Below are positions 19,622 through 30,261 of a stretch of DNA of 64,000 bases, piece by piece. The notes under the pieces are model-generated. The model had not been told where the DNA came from and did no database searches. It worked only from the letters and a program-made list of their open reading frames with translations. Both the position numbers and the translations under genes were made by a program. Within the stretch, counting starts at the first letter, position 1. Each line of letters opens with the position of its first letter. The stretch is from Epithemia pelagica (lineage: Eukaryota; Bacillariophyta; Bacillariophyceae; Surirellales; Surirellaceae): NCBI GenBank assembly GCA_946965045.2, contig OX337242.1:682001-746000 (forward strand). The letters run 5' to 3'.

Positions 19622-21037
19622 ATGCAACAATTTCAAGTCATTTGGTGGTTCATCAAGAATCTCAAGTGCTGCTGGTCGACACGCTTTCCTTTACTACATT
19701 CAATTCTGGCTGTTACCCTGTGGATGACACCAAGCAAGGCCTTTTTGGCATCTGATCGACGACACCCAACCTTTCGTGCCTTTATTCCAGGACATGTACG
19801 GTCCTACACCTCTGCACTGGTGACCCAGCACCCTCATCCAAACGAGTGGACTCACACGCCAAGACATGAGGACAGTGCTTGGACGGTACCCTTTTCAAGA
19901 GACTTCTTCATGGCTCGATCCATGAATGGCCTTACCATGCCTCATCCTCGACAGGTTGTGTCCCATTTGAGCCACCCCTTGGCCGCTGGAGCCGTTGCTG
20001 TCCAAACACTCTTTGCCCAGTCTGTCATGGATAAGCTAGGCGATGCCTGGAGCTGTGCCATGGATATTTTGTGTATGGTACCTCCTGATGCCGCCATGTT
20101 TCCTCCTGGAGTCCCCGTGAATGAAGTCATGATGGAATCCAAACTGCTCAATGATTTGAGTCACTTTGCCTTGGATGTTGTGGCTCCGTTTTGTATGGCG
20201 CTGTCCGAGTCTGCAACGATGGAATTTCGAGGATGGATCGTCGTGGGTCAATTGTTCGCCACGGGGGCCTTTCAAGTGCAAAATGTCGCTGCCACAGCAC
20301 CTGAACAATGGGTCATTCAACTCGTGGCGCTCTACGTGGCATATTCAAGCCTCTTCAAACACGTATCGCACATGGCGGCCAGTCACTTCTTTTCTCAGGG
20401 TTGCACCGTGTCCACTTCGGCCAAGAATTATCGAGCTTTTAAATTACTGTTTGAACCCTGTGGCATGAGTATGCACCAGTACAATACGCTCTCCTCCTTT
20501 GCAATGGATTGGGTTTCTTTGGAAGAAGGCCAAGTCATTGAAACATCGCCCGAGTCGCTCTTCTGGTTGTACAAGGGAAGTGTCCAAGTACACAATCAAC
20601 TGTCCAAGTCGTCGTACAATGTGAAATCCAACGCCATTACACGAAAGTGGACGGGCAATGATTTGCACGCTGGACTGTTGGGAGATTTGGACATGTTGCG
20701 AGAATTGGACTTGCCCTCCTCATCGTCCTCTCATTCCCTGCTCGATGGAACCATGACGGAGTCGCTCGTGTCAGGAATTTTGAATCGATTGAGTTTTCTG
20801 GGATGTATACAGTCGGAGGATCAAGAATGTATGTTGTTTCATGACGACAGTAATGCCTCCATGGGTGAAACGTGGACTGTGGGTCCGGGTGGGGCCACGG
20901 TTCTACGGCTCGACACACAAGCGGCTCTTTCCTTACTAAAGGACTATGACGAGTCTCTAGAAAAGCCTCTTCGCAGTATCCTCATGAAAGGAATTCAGTC
21001 CAAGCTGGGACGTGCCTTTGCCCAAGCTTCTTTGTAA
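19622..21037 (+). CDS. Popeye/cNMP-barrel-like protein, copy B
   Basis: 471 codons, nearly identical to copy A over its whole length; it lacks two residues of copy A near residue 67 (SALVTQ against SALVLVTQ). Signal-like N-terminus, helical middle and barrel-like C-terminal half are all preserved, with no stop or frameshift, in contrast to the neighbouring TPR and EXO1 relics. In the segment PRHEDSAWTVPFSRDFF it matches copy C rather than copy A, which fits exchange between copies. The start codon is the ATG shared by all copies; the second ATG of copy C is ATC here. Confidence 0.65.
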   Translation: MQQFQVIWWFIKNLKCCWSTRFPLLHSILAVTLWMTPSKAFLASDRRHPTFRAFIPGHVRSYTSALVTQHPHPNEWTHTPRHEDSAWTVPFSRDFFMARSMNGLTMPHPRQVVSHLSHPLAAGAVAVQTLFAQSVMDKLGDAWSCAMDILCMVPPDAAMFPPGVPVNEVMMESKLLNDLSHFALDVVAPFCMALSESATMEFRGWIVVGQLFATGAFQVQNVAATAPEQWVIQLVALYVAYSSLFKHVSHMAASHFFSQGCTVSTSAKNYRAFKLLFEPCGMSMHQYNTLSSFAMDWVSLEEGQVIETSPESLFWLYKGSVQVHNQLSKSSYNVKSNAITRKWTGNDLHAGLLGDLDMLRELDLPSSSSSHSLLDGTMTESLVSGILNRLSFLGCIQSEDQECMLFHDDSNASMGETWTVGPGGATVLRLDTQAALSLLKDYDESLEKPLRSILMKGIQSKLGRAFAQASL

Positions 21038-21166
21038 ATTGTCCATCGTTTGTGTGTTTCCTTTTTTGGGTTTTGTTTTCGTATGTTTGCAAATTATAGA
21101 AAATAAAAATACTCTGAATAGATCCTACTCTACCGAAAATTACATGTACATCTCCTTTCCAATCTC

Positions 21167-21807
21167 ATTTTTGCGCAATACTGGGCCATCATGTCCCGAA
21201 GCTCTTGTTCTTCTACGGCCATGCCGGGTGTACATTTGCGTTGCAGGTCCAGGCTCGTACATCCACAAGTGCATGAGTTCGTCCACGACCGATGGTTCCA
21301 TCATGCTACTACTACCACTGTCTTGTTCATACGACGACAAGTCGTCTTCGTCCTCGTCGACATGATCGGTTTCCAGGACGGTATCGACCGCAAGCTGACG
21401 CAAGAGATCCATTTCGAGTTGCCGACGACGACGTCCAGCACTTGTCATGAGAGTCACGGGGACAGTTTGGTGGTCGTCGTCGAGTCGGTTTTTGTGGACG
21501 TCATGGGTGGAAGCGACAAGATTTTCCAGTGTATTCCGGGCCTGATCCATATCTGGATTCGGAATATCACGGTTTTTCTTGTTTCTCTGACTATCACCGA
21601 GGTTGGTTTGTCCGGGCTTGTCAATGGTCGAGAAAAGTCTCGATGTTGTTGTCCTCGTCGTCGCGACCCCTTGTTGTCTTGTCGTCGTCGTCTTGGACGT
21701 TCCGAACGATTGCACCCATGCTGCTTCGCAAACAGAACCGGATGTCCCTAACAACACAACAAGAAAGAGACAAGTAGAAGAAGACAAGGTCAAAGGAAGA
21801 GGAACAT
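21167..21807 (-). pseudogene. TPR gene relic, copy C
   Basis: Essentially identical to relic B at an offset of 8,997 bp, with the same frameshift after the ATG, the same internal deletion and the same loss of the TPR-coding end. The identity shows that B and C come from one relic duplicated recently or homogenised. Confidence 0.75.
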
Positions 21808-22215
21808 GGTCAGGCACACACTCTTGTTGTTTGGCAGGTAAGGTATTCGTATTTCGAATCTCGTTTCCCTCGTCTCTCGTCATTTTGTGTTTGGTTTGTG
21901 AGATGGATTTGTTCTTTGGCAGTGATTCAATCACCGAAGACGCACGAAAGACCATGGAGCATGGAGACAGATTGCATGGAAGTCGTTGCAGATGTTGTTG
22001 TCGACAGACACGGAATCTTCTGAAATGAAGCAAACGCTAACGGAGAGAGACCCCATCGCGCCCATCCGGGCATGCCGGCTGGCGCGATTGGGAGAACGGG
22101 AAACGGCCACATTTTGGTGCATTATCTGCTGCATCACCACAAACAACGAGCCACTGGAAATGGAATGCTTGGGTGGTCTTGCTGGAATCCTCAAACAGTA
22201 CTAATAGTATGGGAA
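21808..22215. other. Relic divergent promoter region, unit C
   Basis: Nearly identical to 12811-13208; no gene supported. Confidence 0.5.
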
Positions 22216-24326
22216 ATGGGAATATCCGGACTCTTGCAAGGGTTAAGCCCTTTTTCAGGAATTCGAAATGTTCGAGACTTTTCCAATCAAGCTCTCGCCT
22301 CTGACGCGTCTTTCTGGCTCGTCTCTTTGTCCAAGCCTGTGTCCTGTCAGGCTGTGATTATGCACCCAGCCAACTAGCGGGCGTCGGTCTGGTCAATGCC
22401 TTTAAGCTCCTCGATCGAAAACGACACCGCAATCCCAATCGGCGCTTTTCCTACGCCTTGCAGCAGCACCACAAGACCACCAAACAGAAATCGTCATCCT
22501 CACGTCGCACTACTGCCACGACCAACCATTCCAGGGACCACCTCCTCACGTATGAACGTGTCTTGTCGCAGGCCGAAGCAGTCTTTTATCATCATCCCGT
22601 GTACAAAGACAAGCTCCGCCACGTAGCGTACCTCAACAGTATCGACCAAGATGGTACTGGTGGTACGGCTGCCATGGGACCCACACGTCGTCCTACGACT
22701 TCTACTGCTGTTGCATCCAAACCAAAAAATCCCCATTCCTTTTTTGTCTTAGCAGCACCGACTGTCACCTCACACAACCACAACGACAAGAACAACACGC
22801 ACAAGAAGCCCCGTCCCCCGGTTGAGGAGGTTGTCGTCATTGTCACAGAAGTCGGAAACGCAAACGCACCATCAAACAGCAAGCTCCCACAGTCCAGCGA
22901 CCAGTCCTCCAAACCAAAAATCCCTATCGAAAGAACCAACGAGATTGCGAACTTGTATCAGACTCACCGAGACGACAAGAGTCGTTAGTTCGGCCCAGAT
23001 CGTTTCACAAGCATGCGAACAATCCTTTTGAACAACATCGCCATTCGTACAACAATAATGACGATGACAATAAGGAAAATCGACCACCCTTGGGCAGTGC
23101 TATGGAATCCAGACCAAAGGCCCAACCCAGCAAGAATCCCCAGAAGAATGCTCGCCATTTTGGGGATGTTCGATTTGTCAAACCCAAGTTTGACCGAGAC
23201 GGAAAGTTGATGTATCCACCAAAAGTCTTGGAGGCGAAGCGTGCCTTTGAGGCAGCACGAAGGCAGCCACGAGAAACGACTGCTGGTACCACACTTTCAG
23301 GGCCACAACTGGATACACGACTTGTCCAAAAAGCTCCCATTTCGGCAGGCTCCACAGTTGGGGAACCAGACCACGGGTACAAGCCAAACGCTCTTGGCAA
23401 TGATTGCTCCAACGACGTGCCAGAGTTGCGAAATGATCAGGATTGTTTTCAAAATGAATTTGAACGAACGAGTGATACGGTCGTCAATAGTTTCGTCGCC
23501 GGTAGCGACCCGTACACTGGTTGGAACGCTGCACCACAGGACGGGGAGGATCCAAGCGACATGCTCCATGATGCAGAACAGAATGTCGTCGTTGAAGTCC
23601 TTCCATTTCCCCCTGTTCCCCGTGGCGGCGGCTCGCCAACCATGAATCAACCTCCAGAGTGGATGGAACCGAATGAGCAATCCGCTGTAATACCAACAAC
23701 AAGCATGACTTGCCCTTCCCGTGGTGGCTCCCCCATCATGAATCTACCTCCTGGGTTAATGGAACCCAATGATGAGCCGTTTCAAGAAAATCCGGGTTGC
23801 GATCATGGATCGCCACTTTCTGAAGTTGCAGAAGGCCTACATGAACATGATGTGTCCACGTTGAGCAAGTATTTCTCCACGGGCCGAAACGAAAACAGAG
23901 TAATGGCTCGGAGGGTAACGCTCGCAGAATCACCAAAGCCGTACCATGAGTCGCAACTGCTCGACGAACATGACGGTATTCAACGCGACCAACTTTGATA
24001 TGTACGATGATTTCTTTTCACCCAGAAAGAAACATGGTGAATGTTTCAATCGCCTGGAGAAGCAAATTAGTGTGGAGGAAATCGAAGATGATAGTCCTGA
24101 GCGGACCGCATTACAGGTTCCTCCGTCTTGCTTTGATATTGAGCCTCCAAAGTCCCAGAGTCGTATTGGGCCGGCAAAGACGGCTCGAGTTCGATTTGAA
24201 GCTGGGGGCGCTCGATCTCGTGGTGGTAGGGTTAGTAGACCTCTTTCACGACAACGCAAGTCGGCACCGAAGCAACCACCGAAGCAACTCAACACGCTCT
24301 TTTCATACTTTACTCCCGCCAAATAA
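22216..24326 (+). pseudogene. EXO1 relic, copy C (catalytic core deleted, further frameshifts)
   Basis: Starts MGISGLLQGLSPF at 22216 and carries the same 715-bp deletion junction as copy B (SFWL joined to VSLSKPVS). Unlike B it keeps the Gly-Cys-Asp-Tyr codons in the DNA. A two-base loss near 23990 shifts the tail frame, splitting it into 23102-23998 and 23946-24326, and part of the segment before the terminal PIP-like motif is missing. The stretch 22990-23170 is identical to copy A, not copy B, whereas the flanking stretches follow copy B: a mosaic. No nuclease activity is possible. Confidence 0.85.
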
Positions 24327-25746
24327 ATATAGATAACTGCATTTCATAATGTTATATTCTAGTCCTGCGGAGAAGGTATCACATTATTTATGAAAGGAAT
24401 GCCATGACAACAGGGCACCAAGTACCAACCTGTGAAGATGAGTAAAAGGAATCCAGGGAAGTGGAGAAGAACTGACGTGTTGTCTTTCAAGATTCCCCAG
24501 GATGTTGGATAGAGAGAGGACTTACTCTCGACTGGGTATGAGTGTCCCCATCCCATCTACTCATTGCCTACCTAGGTAGATTCGCGTTTAGGGTCAAACA
24601 TCTGCTCTTGCAAAGCGACTGAGGTGTTGTAGCAAGATTCTCCATGAGGTTGGATGACAGTGGATGTGGATAGAAAGTGGATTTACTCAAATGGGTATCA
24701 ATATCATCGTTGAGTCGTCCATCTACCCATTGCTTAGAGGCATCAACCGGTAGTTTCCAGTTCTAGTGTCTATTCTCCCGACGGTCCTCAGCTGAGGACA
24801 CGTATACCCCAGTACATTTTCCTACGCAACGGAAAATCACTCAATTTTCAAAGAGGTTTTCAAGCCTTGGGGTAAAAATTCTCTACAGGAAATCGAATAT
24901 GAGGAATTTTTTATATATTCAGTGTTCCAATCGGACAAACTTTTTAAAGAAAAATTTACCACCGATGTAGTTGATAACGGCGACCGGGTGCGAGTGGATG
25001 TAGATTAGTCCATCCGAAGTGGCTTGCTGGCGCGTGAGTTAGCGAGCGGGAAGTAGAACACTCCAAAATCTTTGGATAGAAAAACCTAAACTAGCCTCCA
25101 CACTCTTTGCTGTTTATCCAATTTGAAAAATTTATGTTCGAGATATGAATTTCTGGTAGACTTTCTACGTAGGAGACCCGGAGGTAGAATAGACACAGAG
25201 CCCAATAGTTTTGAGGGCACGTGCCACGGACGTGTTGCCACGCCACATCAGCATAATTTCACCGCGTCTTCCTCACATTTTCACATCTTTCGGACTTTCG
25301 GAATATTCGGAACAATGGGAATGGGGTAATCGAGAGAGCCATCACCATGCATCGACCTCCGGTTGCTCGCTCCAACAAATGGGTTAAGGACGAGGAAGAG
25401 TAGACGGGCAAATGCGAACCATGCAAACCCAGCATCCATTGAATTGAATGACTGGTGCGCGTCATGGTCCATTGATGGTTCGTGGATCCACTTTCGCACC
25501 TCTACATCATAACACGGACAATAACTGGTTTCCAGTCAACCGTGGAGCGCCAGTTATGGCATTGTGCTGGCTTCTACCTAGAACATGGCTCGGTTTCGCC
25601 ATTGAACCGAGCTCCGACTGATTGACACAGTTGGAGGATTCAAAGATTGAATGCAAAGAACAAACAAGGAAGCAACTTTATGTTCACATTACTTTTCAAC
25701 AGTGCCTCTCTGCATTCACATTCAACGGATGAAATACAGTTCTATC
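24327..25746. other. Spacer upstream of Popeye-like copy C
   Basis: The first about 330 bp are diverged from the equivalent in units A and B. About 24700-25330 has no counterpart there. It contains a perfect 16-bp palindrome, GTCCTCAGCTGAGGAC, at 24784-24799. From about 25360 similarity to the 89-bp repeat region and the Popeye-like 5' flank resumes. No gene supported. Confidence 0.5.
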
Positions 25747-27180
25747 ATGAAACATCCCCAAGTCTATCACTCGAGGCCACGGTGGTTCATGAAGAATCTC
25801 AAGAGCTTCTGGTTGACACGCTTTCCTCTACTACATTCAATTCTGGCTGTTACCCTGTGGATGACACCAAGCAAGGCCTTTTTGGCATCTGATCGACGAC
25901 ACCCAACCTTTCGTGCCTTTATTCCAGGACATGTACGGTCCTACACCTCCGCACTGGTGACCCAGCACCCTCATCCAAACGAGTGGACTCACACGCCAAG
26001 ACATGAGGACAGTGCTTGGACGGTACCCTTTTCAAGAGACTTCTTCATGGCCCGATCCATGAATGGCTTTACCATGCCTCATCCTCGAGAGGTAGTGTCC
26101 CATGTGAGCCATCCCTTGGCCGCTGGAGCCGTGGCTGTTCAAACACTCTTTGCCCAGTCTGTTGTGGATAAGCTAGGCGATGCCTGGAGCTGTGCCATGG
26201 ATAGTTTTATTATGGTACCTCCTGATGCCGCCATGTTTCCTGCTGGAGTCCCCGTGAATGAAGTCATGATGGAATCCAAACTGCTCAATGATTTGAGTCA
26301 CTTTGCCTTGGATGTTGTGGCTCCGTTTTGTATGGCGCTCTCCGAGTCTGCCACGATGGAATTTCGAGGATGGACCGTCGTGGGTCAATTGTTCGCCACG
26401 GGGGCCTTTCAAGTGCAAAATGTCGCTGCCACAGCACCTGAACAATGGGTCATTCAACTCGTGGCGCTCTACGTGGCATATTCAAGCCTCTTCAAACACG
26501 TATCGCACATGGCGGCCAGTCACTTCTTTTCTCAGGGTTGCACCGTGTCCACTTCGGCCAAGAATTATCGAGCTTTTAAATTACTGTTTGAACCCTGTGG
26601 CATGAGTATGCACCAGTACAATACGCTCTCCTCCTTTGCAATGGATTGGGTTTCTTTGGAAGAAGGCCAAGTCATTGAAACATCGCCCGAGTCGCTCTTT
26701 TGGTTGTACAAGGGAAGTGTCCAAGTACACAATCAACTGTCCAAGTCGTCGTACAATGTGAAATCCAACGCCATTACACGAAAGTGGACGGGCAATGATC
26801 TGCACGCTGGACTATTGGGAGATTTGGACATGTTGCGAGAATTGGACTTGTCCTCCTCATCGTCCTCTCATTCCCTGCTCGATGGAACCATGACGGAGTC
26901 GCTCGTGTCAGGAATTTTGAATCGATTGAGTTTTCTGGGATGTATGCAGTCGGAGGATGAGGATCAAGAATGTATCTTGTTTCACGATGACAGTGATGCC
27001 TCCATGGGTGAAACGTGGACTGTGGGTCCGGGTGGGGCCACGGTTCTACGGCTCGACACACAAGCGGCTCTTTCCTTACTAAAGGACTATGACGAGTCTC
27101 TAGAAAAGCCTCTTCGCAGTATCCTCATGAAAGGAATTCAGTCCAAGCTGGGACGTGCCTTTGCCCAAGCTTCTTTGTAA
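25747..27180 (+). CDS. Popeye/cNMP-barrel-like protein, copy C
   Basis: 477 codons from the ATG aligned with the starts of copies A and B; the frame is open 32 codons further upstream, but that part is not conserved. A second ATG at 25789 would give a more compact signal peptide (MKNLKSFWLTRFPLLHS, then TPSKAFLASD). The body is about 95% like copies A and B by eye, with changes such as HPREVVSHVSHP and DSFIMVPPDA, and two extra residues near MQSEDEDQECILFHDD. The barrel-like C-terminal half is intact. As the rightmost copy with native downstream flank it may be closest to the ancestral gene. Confidence 0.65.
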   Translation: MKHPQVYHSRPRWFMKNLKSFWLTRFPLLHSILAVTLWMTPSKAFLASDRRHPTFRAFIPGHVRSYTSALVTQHPHPNEWTHTPRHEDSAWTVPFSRDFFMARSMNGFTMPHPREVVSHVSHPLAAGAVAVQTLFAQSVVDKLGDAWSCAMDSFIMVPPDAAMFPAGVPVNEVMMESKLLNDLSHFALDVVAPFCMALSESATMEFRGWTVVGQLFATGAFQVQNVAATAPEQWVIQLVALYVAYSSLFKHVSHMAASHFFSQGCTVSTSAKNYRAFKLLFEPCGMSMHQYNTLSSFAMDWVSLEEGQVIETSPESLFWLYKGSVQVHNQLSKSSYNVKSNAITRKWTGNDLHAGLLGDLDMLRELDLSSSSSSHSLLDGTMTESLVSGILNRLSFLGCMQSEDEDQECILFHDDSDASMGETWTVGPGGATVLRLDTQAALSLLKDYDESLEKPLRSILMKGIQSKLGRAFAQASL

Positions 27181-27798
27181 ATTGTCCATCGTTTGTGTGT
27201 TTCCTTTTTTGAGTTTTGTTTTCGTATGTTTGCAAATTATAGAAAATAAAAATACTCTGATTAGATCTAGAAAATCAAATGTGCATCTCCTTTTCCATTT
27301 ATCTCGTCACGAGAGCTGGGACTAACAAGACAGGCCTCTATAGGATCTAGGTTGCAAATCTCTGCTGGGAGAGGAAAGGGTATGGGATTGGTGCTTGCTA
27401 TAAAACGTTATCACGAAACCCTGTGTGCAGTTCTCGAGTGACATGATCACAGCAGCAGAAGGCTCCGAAAGAGAGGCATTGCCCTGGGTCACGAGACATG
27501 ACGACGACTACTAAGGCTCGGCTGCGGCTGCAACACGAATGCACACAACGGCGAAGAAGGAGACGGACCTTCTGTCACATGCTGCTGCATGAGAATACGA
27601 TAGCAGCTCGGGTCCAAACACGTTCGATGTATGTTCTACATCCTTTCTCCACCACTGTCCACATATAGTGGCTCTATTGTTCTTCCTGGGCCAAAGGTTC
27701 AGTTCAAGGTTTGGCCATCTGTGTCCTTGTTTCGATCCTCATGGTTGGTAGTCCCTAGTGACATGTTCGGCACTGCCATGAGGGGAAGTGCGTTCTTT
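27181..27798. other. Right flank of array and 3' spacer
   Basis: The first about 110 bp are the Popeye-like 3' flank (with AAATAAAAAT, a possible polyadenylation signal). The rest is unique sequence without a supported gene. The convergent gene at 27799 ends here. Confidence 0.5.
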
Positions 27799-28951
27799 CT
27801 AGGCTGCCGGTGCAGCGGTGGGATTGGCATCCACGGAAAATACCAATTGTTCATAAAAGAATGCATAATCATCCCCTCGAATCTTACTCAAATCGGTATT
27901 GAGAAGGACCAACAAGAGCTTTTCTCGACACAGTGCTGTAGGAATGGAAAAAAGGAAATTGTCCATGGGGTATGTGTGTGAGTAAACAAGCGACGGCGGT
28001 TCTTGTACAATTTCAAAAAAGAAACAAACAAAGGGATGGAAACGTACCAAATTGGTCCCGTTGATAAAAGGAGCCATTCAATTCTCCCAAATTGTTAAAG
28101 AGTGCCATCAACAAGGTATCGTATTCTTGATTGTAAAAGCCATGAATGGTGTTTTCTTCCGTGAGAAAGAGAGAAAAACGGTACAATTCATGGGCCAAAA
28201 AGCAATCCGCGGCCGTCACGGCTCGACGATGAATCAACAAACCCAGGTTGTAGAGTAACACGGGGGCAATGTGTTTGTATGCCACCTCCCTTTCATGTTG
28301 ACTGTTCCGTTGTGGATTGTGTTGTCCAGTTCCAAAGACAAAGGCGCGTTCATAGGCTGTAAAGCCAGTGAATGGAATACGACGATCTGAGAGCAGTGTT
28401 TCACTGCTTGTCCTTTGTTCAGAATGATCCTCTCGCTCTTCAACAGGATCAATGGAATGGAGCGCTCCCGTTTCATCATCGCAAGAGTAAGCTACGGAGG
28501 ATGGAAGGAACCACCAATTCCATGGTTCCTTGTTGCTGCATGCAAAACTTCCATGTGTTGCTAGTTTGGACTTGAGGCGAGTGGCGATTTCTGGATTTTG
28601 AGCAAACAAAGTGTGAACATGGACTCCGCACACGGACAGTCCTTGCTGAAACAATACGAGTGCTTCATCTTCTCGTTCGTCCAACATGCAAGCTACACCG
28701 ACCGCATTCATATGGACAAGGGCTGCCGAGAGTGTTGCGAGAACACTACTAGAACTAGTAGTACTCAAAGGACAACCCGAGGAACAGCTAGTGTTCAAGA
28801 CACTCTCGTGACTACTATTCGTAGTCAGAGATGGAGTCGAGGGGGGTGGTGAAGAATCGGCGTACGATGCCGATGAAATGAGATGAATAGAGCGTTTCTC
28901 TCCGGTAGTCGTAGATTGGATTGGAAAATCTATAGGTTGCTGCTTCACCAT
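27799..28951 (-). CDS. TPR-like helical-repeat protein of unknown function
   Basis: Two exons, 28951-28048 and 27935-27799, 346 residues. The intron (28047-27936) has donor GTACGT and acceptor CTACAG, and the join gives RDQFALCREKLLLVLLNTDL, continuing the helical pattern. Helical pairs such as LSAALVHMNAVGVACMLDER, AYKHIAPVLLYNLGLLIHRR and TLLMALFNNLGELNG look like TPR-type repeats, a common group in diatoms. The N-terminus (MVKQQPIDFPIQ) has no clear targeting signal. The start at 28951 avoids reading a CT microsatellite as Ser-Leu repeats; the open frame extends upstream through it to 29209. Partners are unknown. Confidence 0.65.
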
Positions 28952-29005
28952 TGTGGGGGCGATGAAATCTATTGGCTCAGTACGATTGCGCCGTGTTGGT
29001 GATCT

Positions 29006-29077
<72 letters not shown>

Positions 29078-30261
29078 GCAGCTGAAAGAACAAGCTGTTC
29101 TTGTTGGATGTTTAGTTCTTTTGATAAAAACTATGACCGCTGTCAATGTGTTGCTCTCAATCCGGGATCCAGGCCAGTCGATAACTTCTCCTTTTGTTTG
29201 GGAGGTCAAAAGTCATCTCTCGCTTGTTTTCGAGCAGAGAGATCCAAAAGATTGACATGAATCATCCTCCTTCTTGCGGTAGGGCACTCGTTGCTTCTCT
29301 TTCTGATCGATGAATGTTCTTTTCCACACCATTGATATTCAAGCGACTGTTCTCCGCAACTTCCATGGAACAACCGGGACGTGATAGTGAGTCGGAAGGA
29401 AGTTTTCCTTTCGCAAGGGGTTCCGTAGAAGAGAATCCGATGGATACTAAACTGCTGGAGAGTGAGGATAGCTCCCAACTTTATTACGGATATCTTTTAC
29501 AACCGATCTCTCTGTATCAAGGAAAGCCCCTTCCAGTTTGGAATCGGACCTTTCCGCAAGGCCTGCCTACCTCATCCGTGTTCGCACAATGTTTCCCTAG
29601 TTCCTAACTTGGGTCCTTCTCAAGGCCATTGCCGCTTGCCACTATTAGGAACCTAGGAGTAGGACTAAGCCTTTTGTGATACTCCATCGCCATTTGCAAT
29701 CGTGGTTGCGATTTCGTGTGCACCTTTTGTGTTCGATAAAGCGATGATCTCTACCAAGGTACTCGTAGAGTCTGTGAACTATGGTTTGTTATCATGCGTC
29801 CACCCGTACAGCCTTGGCAATAAGGCTTGTTATTATCATGCTCTGTTCCTCCACCAGTTCATTACCGTCAAAATATGCAATCACACCATTCACCAAAGTT
29901 GTCTCCAGAGACGCCTTCCTCCATAGAAATTCCTTGGCGAGTCGTCCATGGGGATGCACTCTTCTCGCCATCGCTCACTCGTGGAACAACAAGTAAATTT
30001 GGTCACTGCATATACATAGAGTCCACAAGTTTCTAGGGTCGTGGCTGCGGTAGGAGTACTTGTCATTGACACGCTTGTCCCAAACATGTTGAAAACCAAA
30101 TTGTCAACACCAATGAACTCGTGCGGGCGGATAAGTCTCCTTCAACTCTGTAGATCCTATCGAAAGCTCCGATTCTGTTCAGAGACACACGCTCTTTGCT
30201 TTTCGTTATCGAAAACCGCCGCTCATCATAGTTAGTCTGATCTCTCCCGACAACCAAAGTC
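28952..30261. other. Spacer with (AG) microsatellite; no supported gene
   Basis: Holds the microsatellite at 29008-29075. Short frames such as 29314-29607 lack any recognisable domain or supporting splice sites. Nothing else is supported. Confidence 0.4.
29008..29075. repeat. Perfect (AG)34 microsatellite
   Basis: 68 bp of uninterrupted AG on the + strand, that is CT on the coding strand of the TPR-like gene, starting 57 bp before its ATG and so probably in its 5' leader or core promoter. Confidence 0.95.

Larger units (their letters stand above)
12166..21165. repeat. Tandem cassette unit B (with two transposon insertions)
   Basis: The middle unit begins with the TPR relic directly behind the 3' flank of Popeye-like copy A. 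It holds the TPR relic, EXO1 relic, two inserted elements and Popeye-like copy B. The distance to the matching point in unit C is 8,997 bp; without the two insertions (about 3.0 kb) the unit is near 6 kb. Sequence around its two ends is almost identical to that of unit C (9.76-13.2 kb matches 18.76-22.2 kb). Confidence 0.75.
21166..27300. repeat. Tandem cassette unit C (right end of array)
   Basis: Contains TPR relic, EXO1 relic and Popeye-like copy C. After the copy C stop, similarity to units A and B continues through the 3' flank and stops near 27290-27300; no TPR relic follows, so this is the right border of the array. The spacer between EXO1 relic and Popeye-like gene is more diverged than in units A and B. 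Confidence 0.75.
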
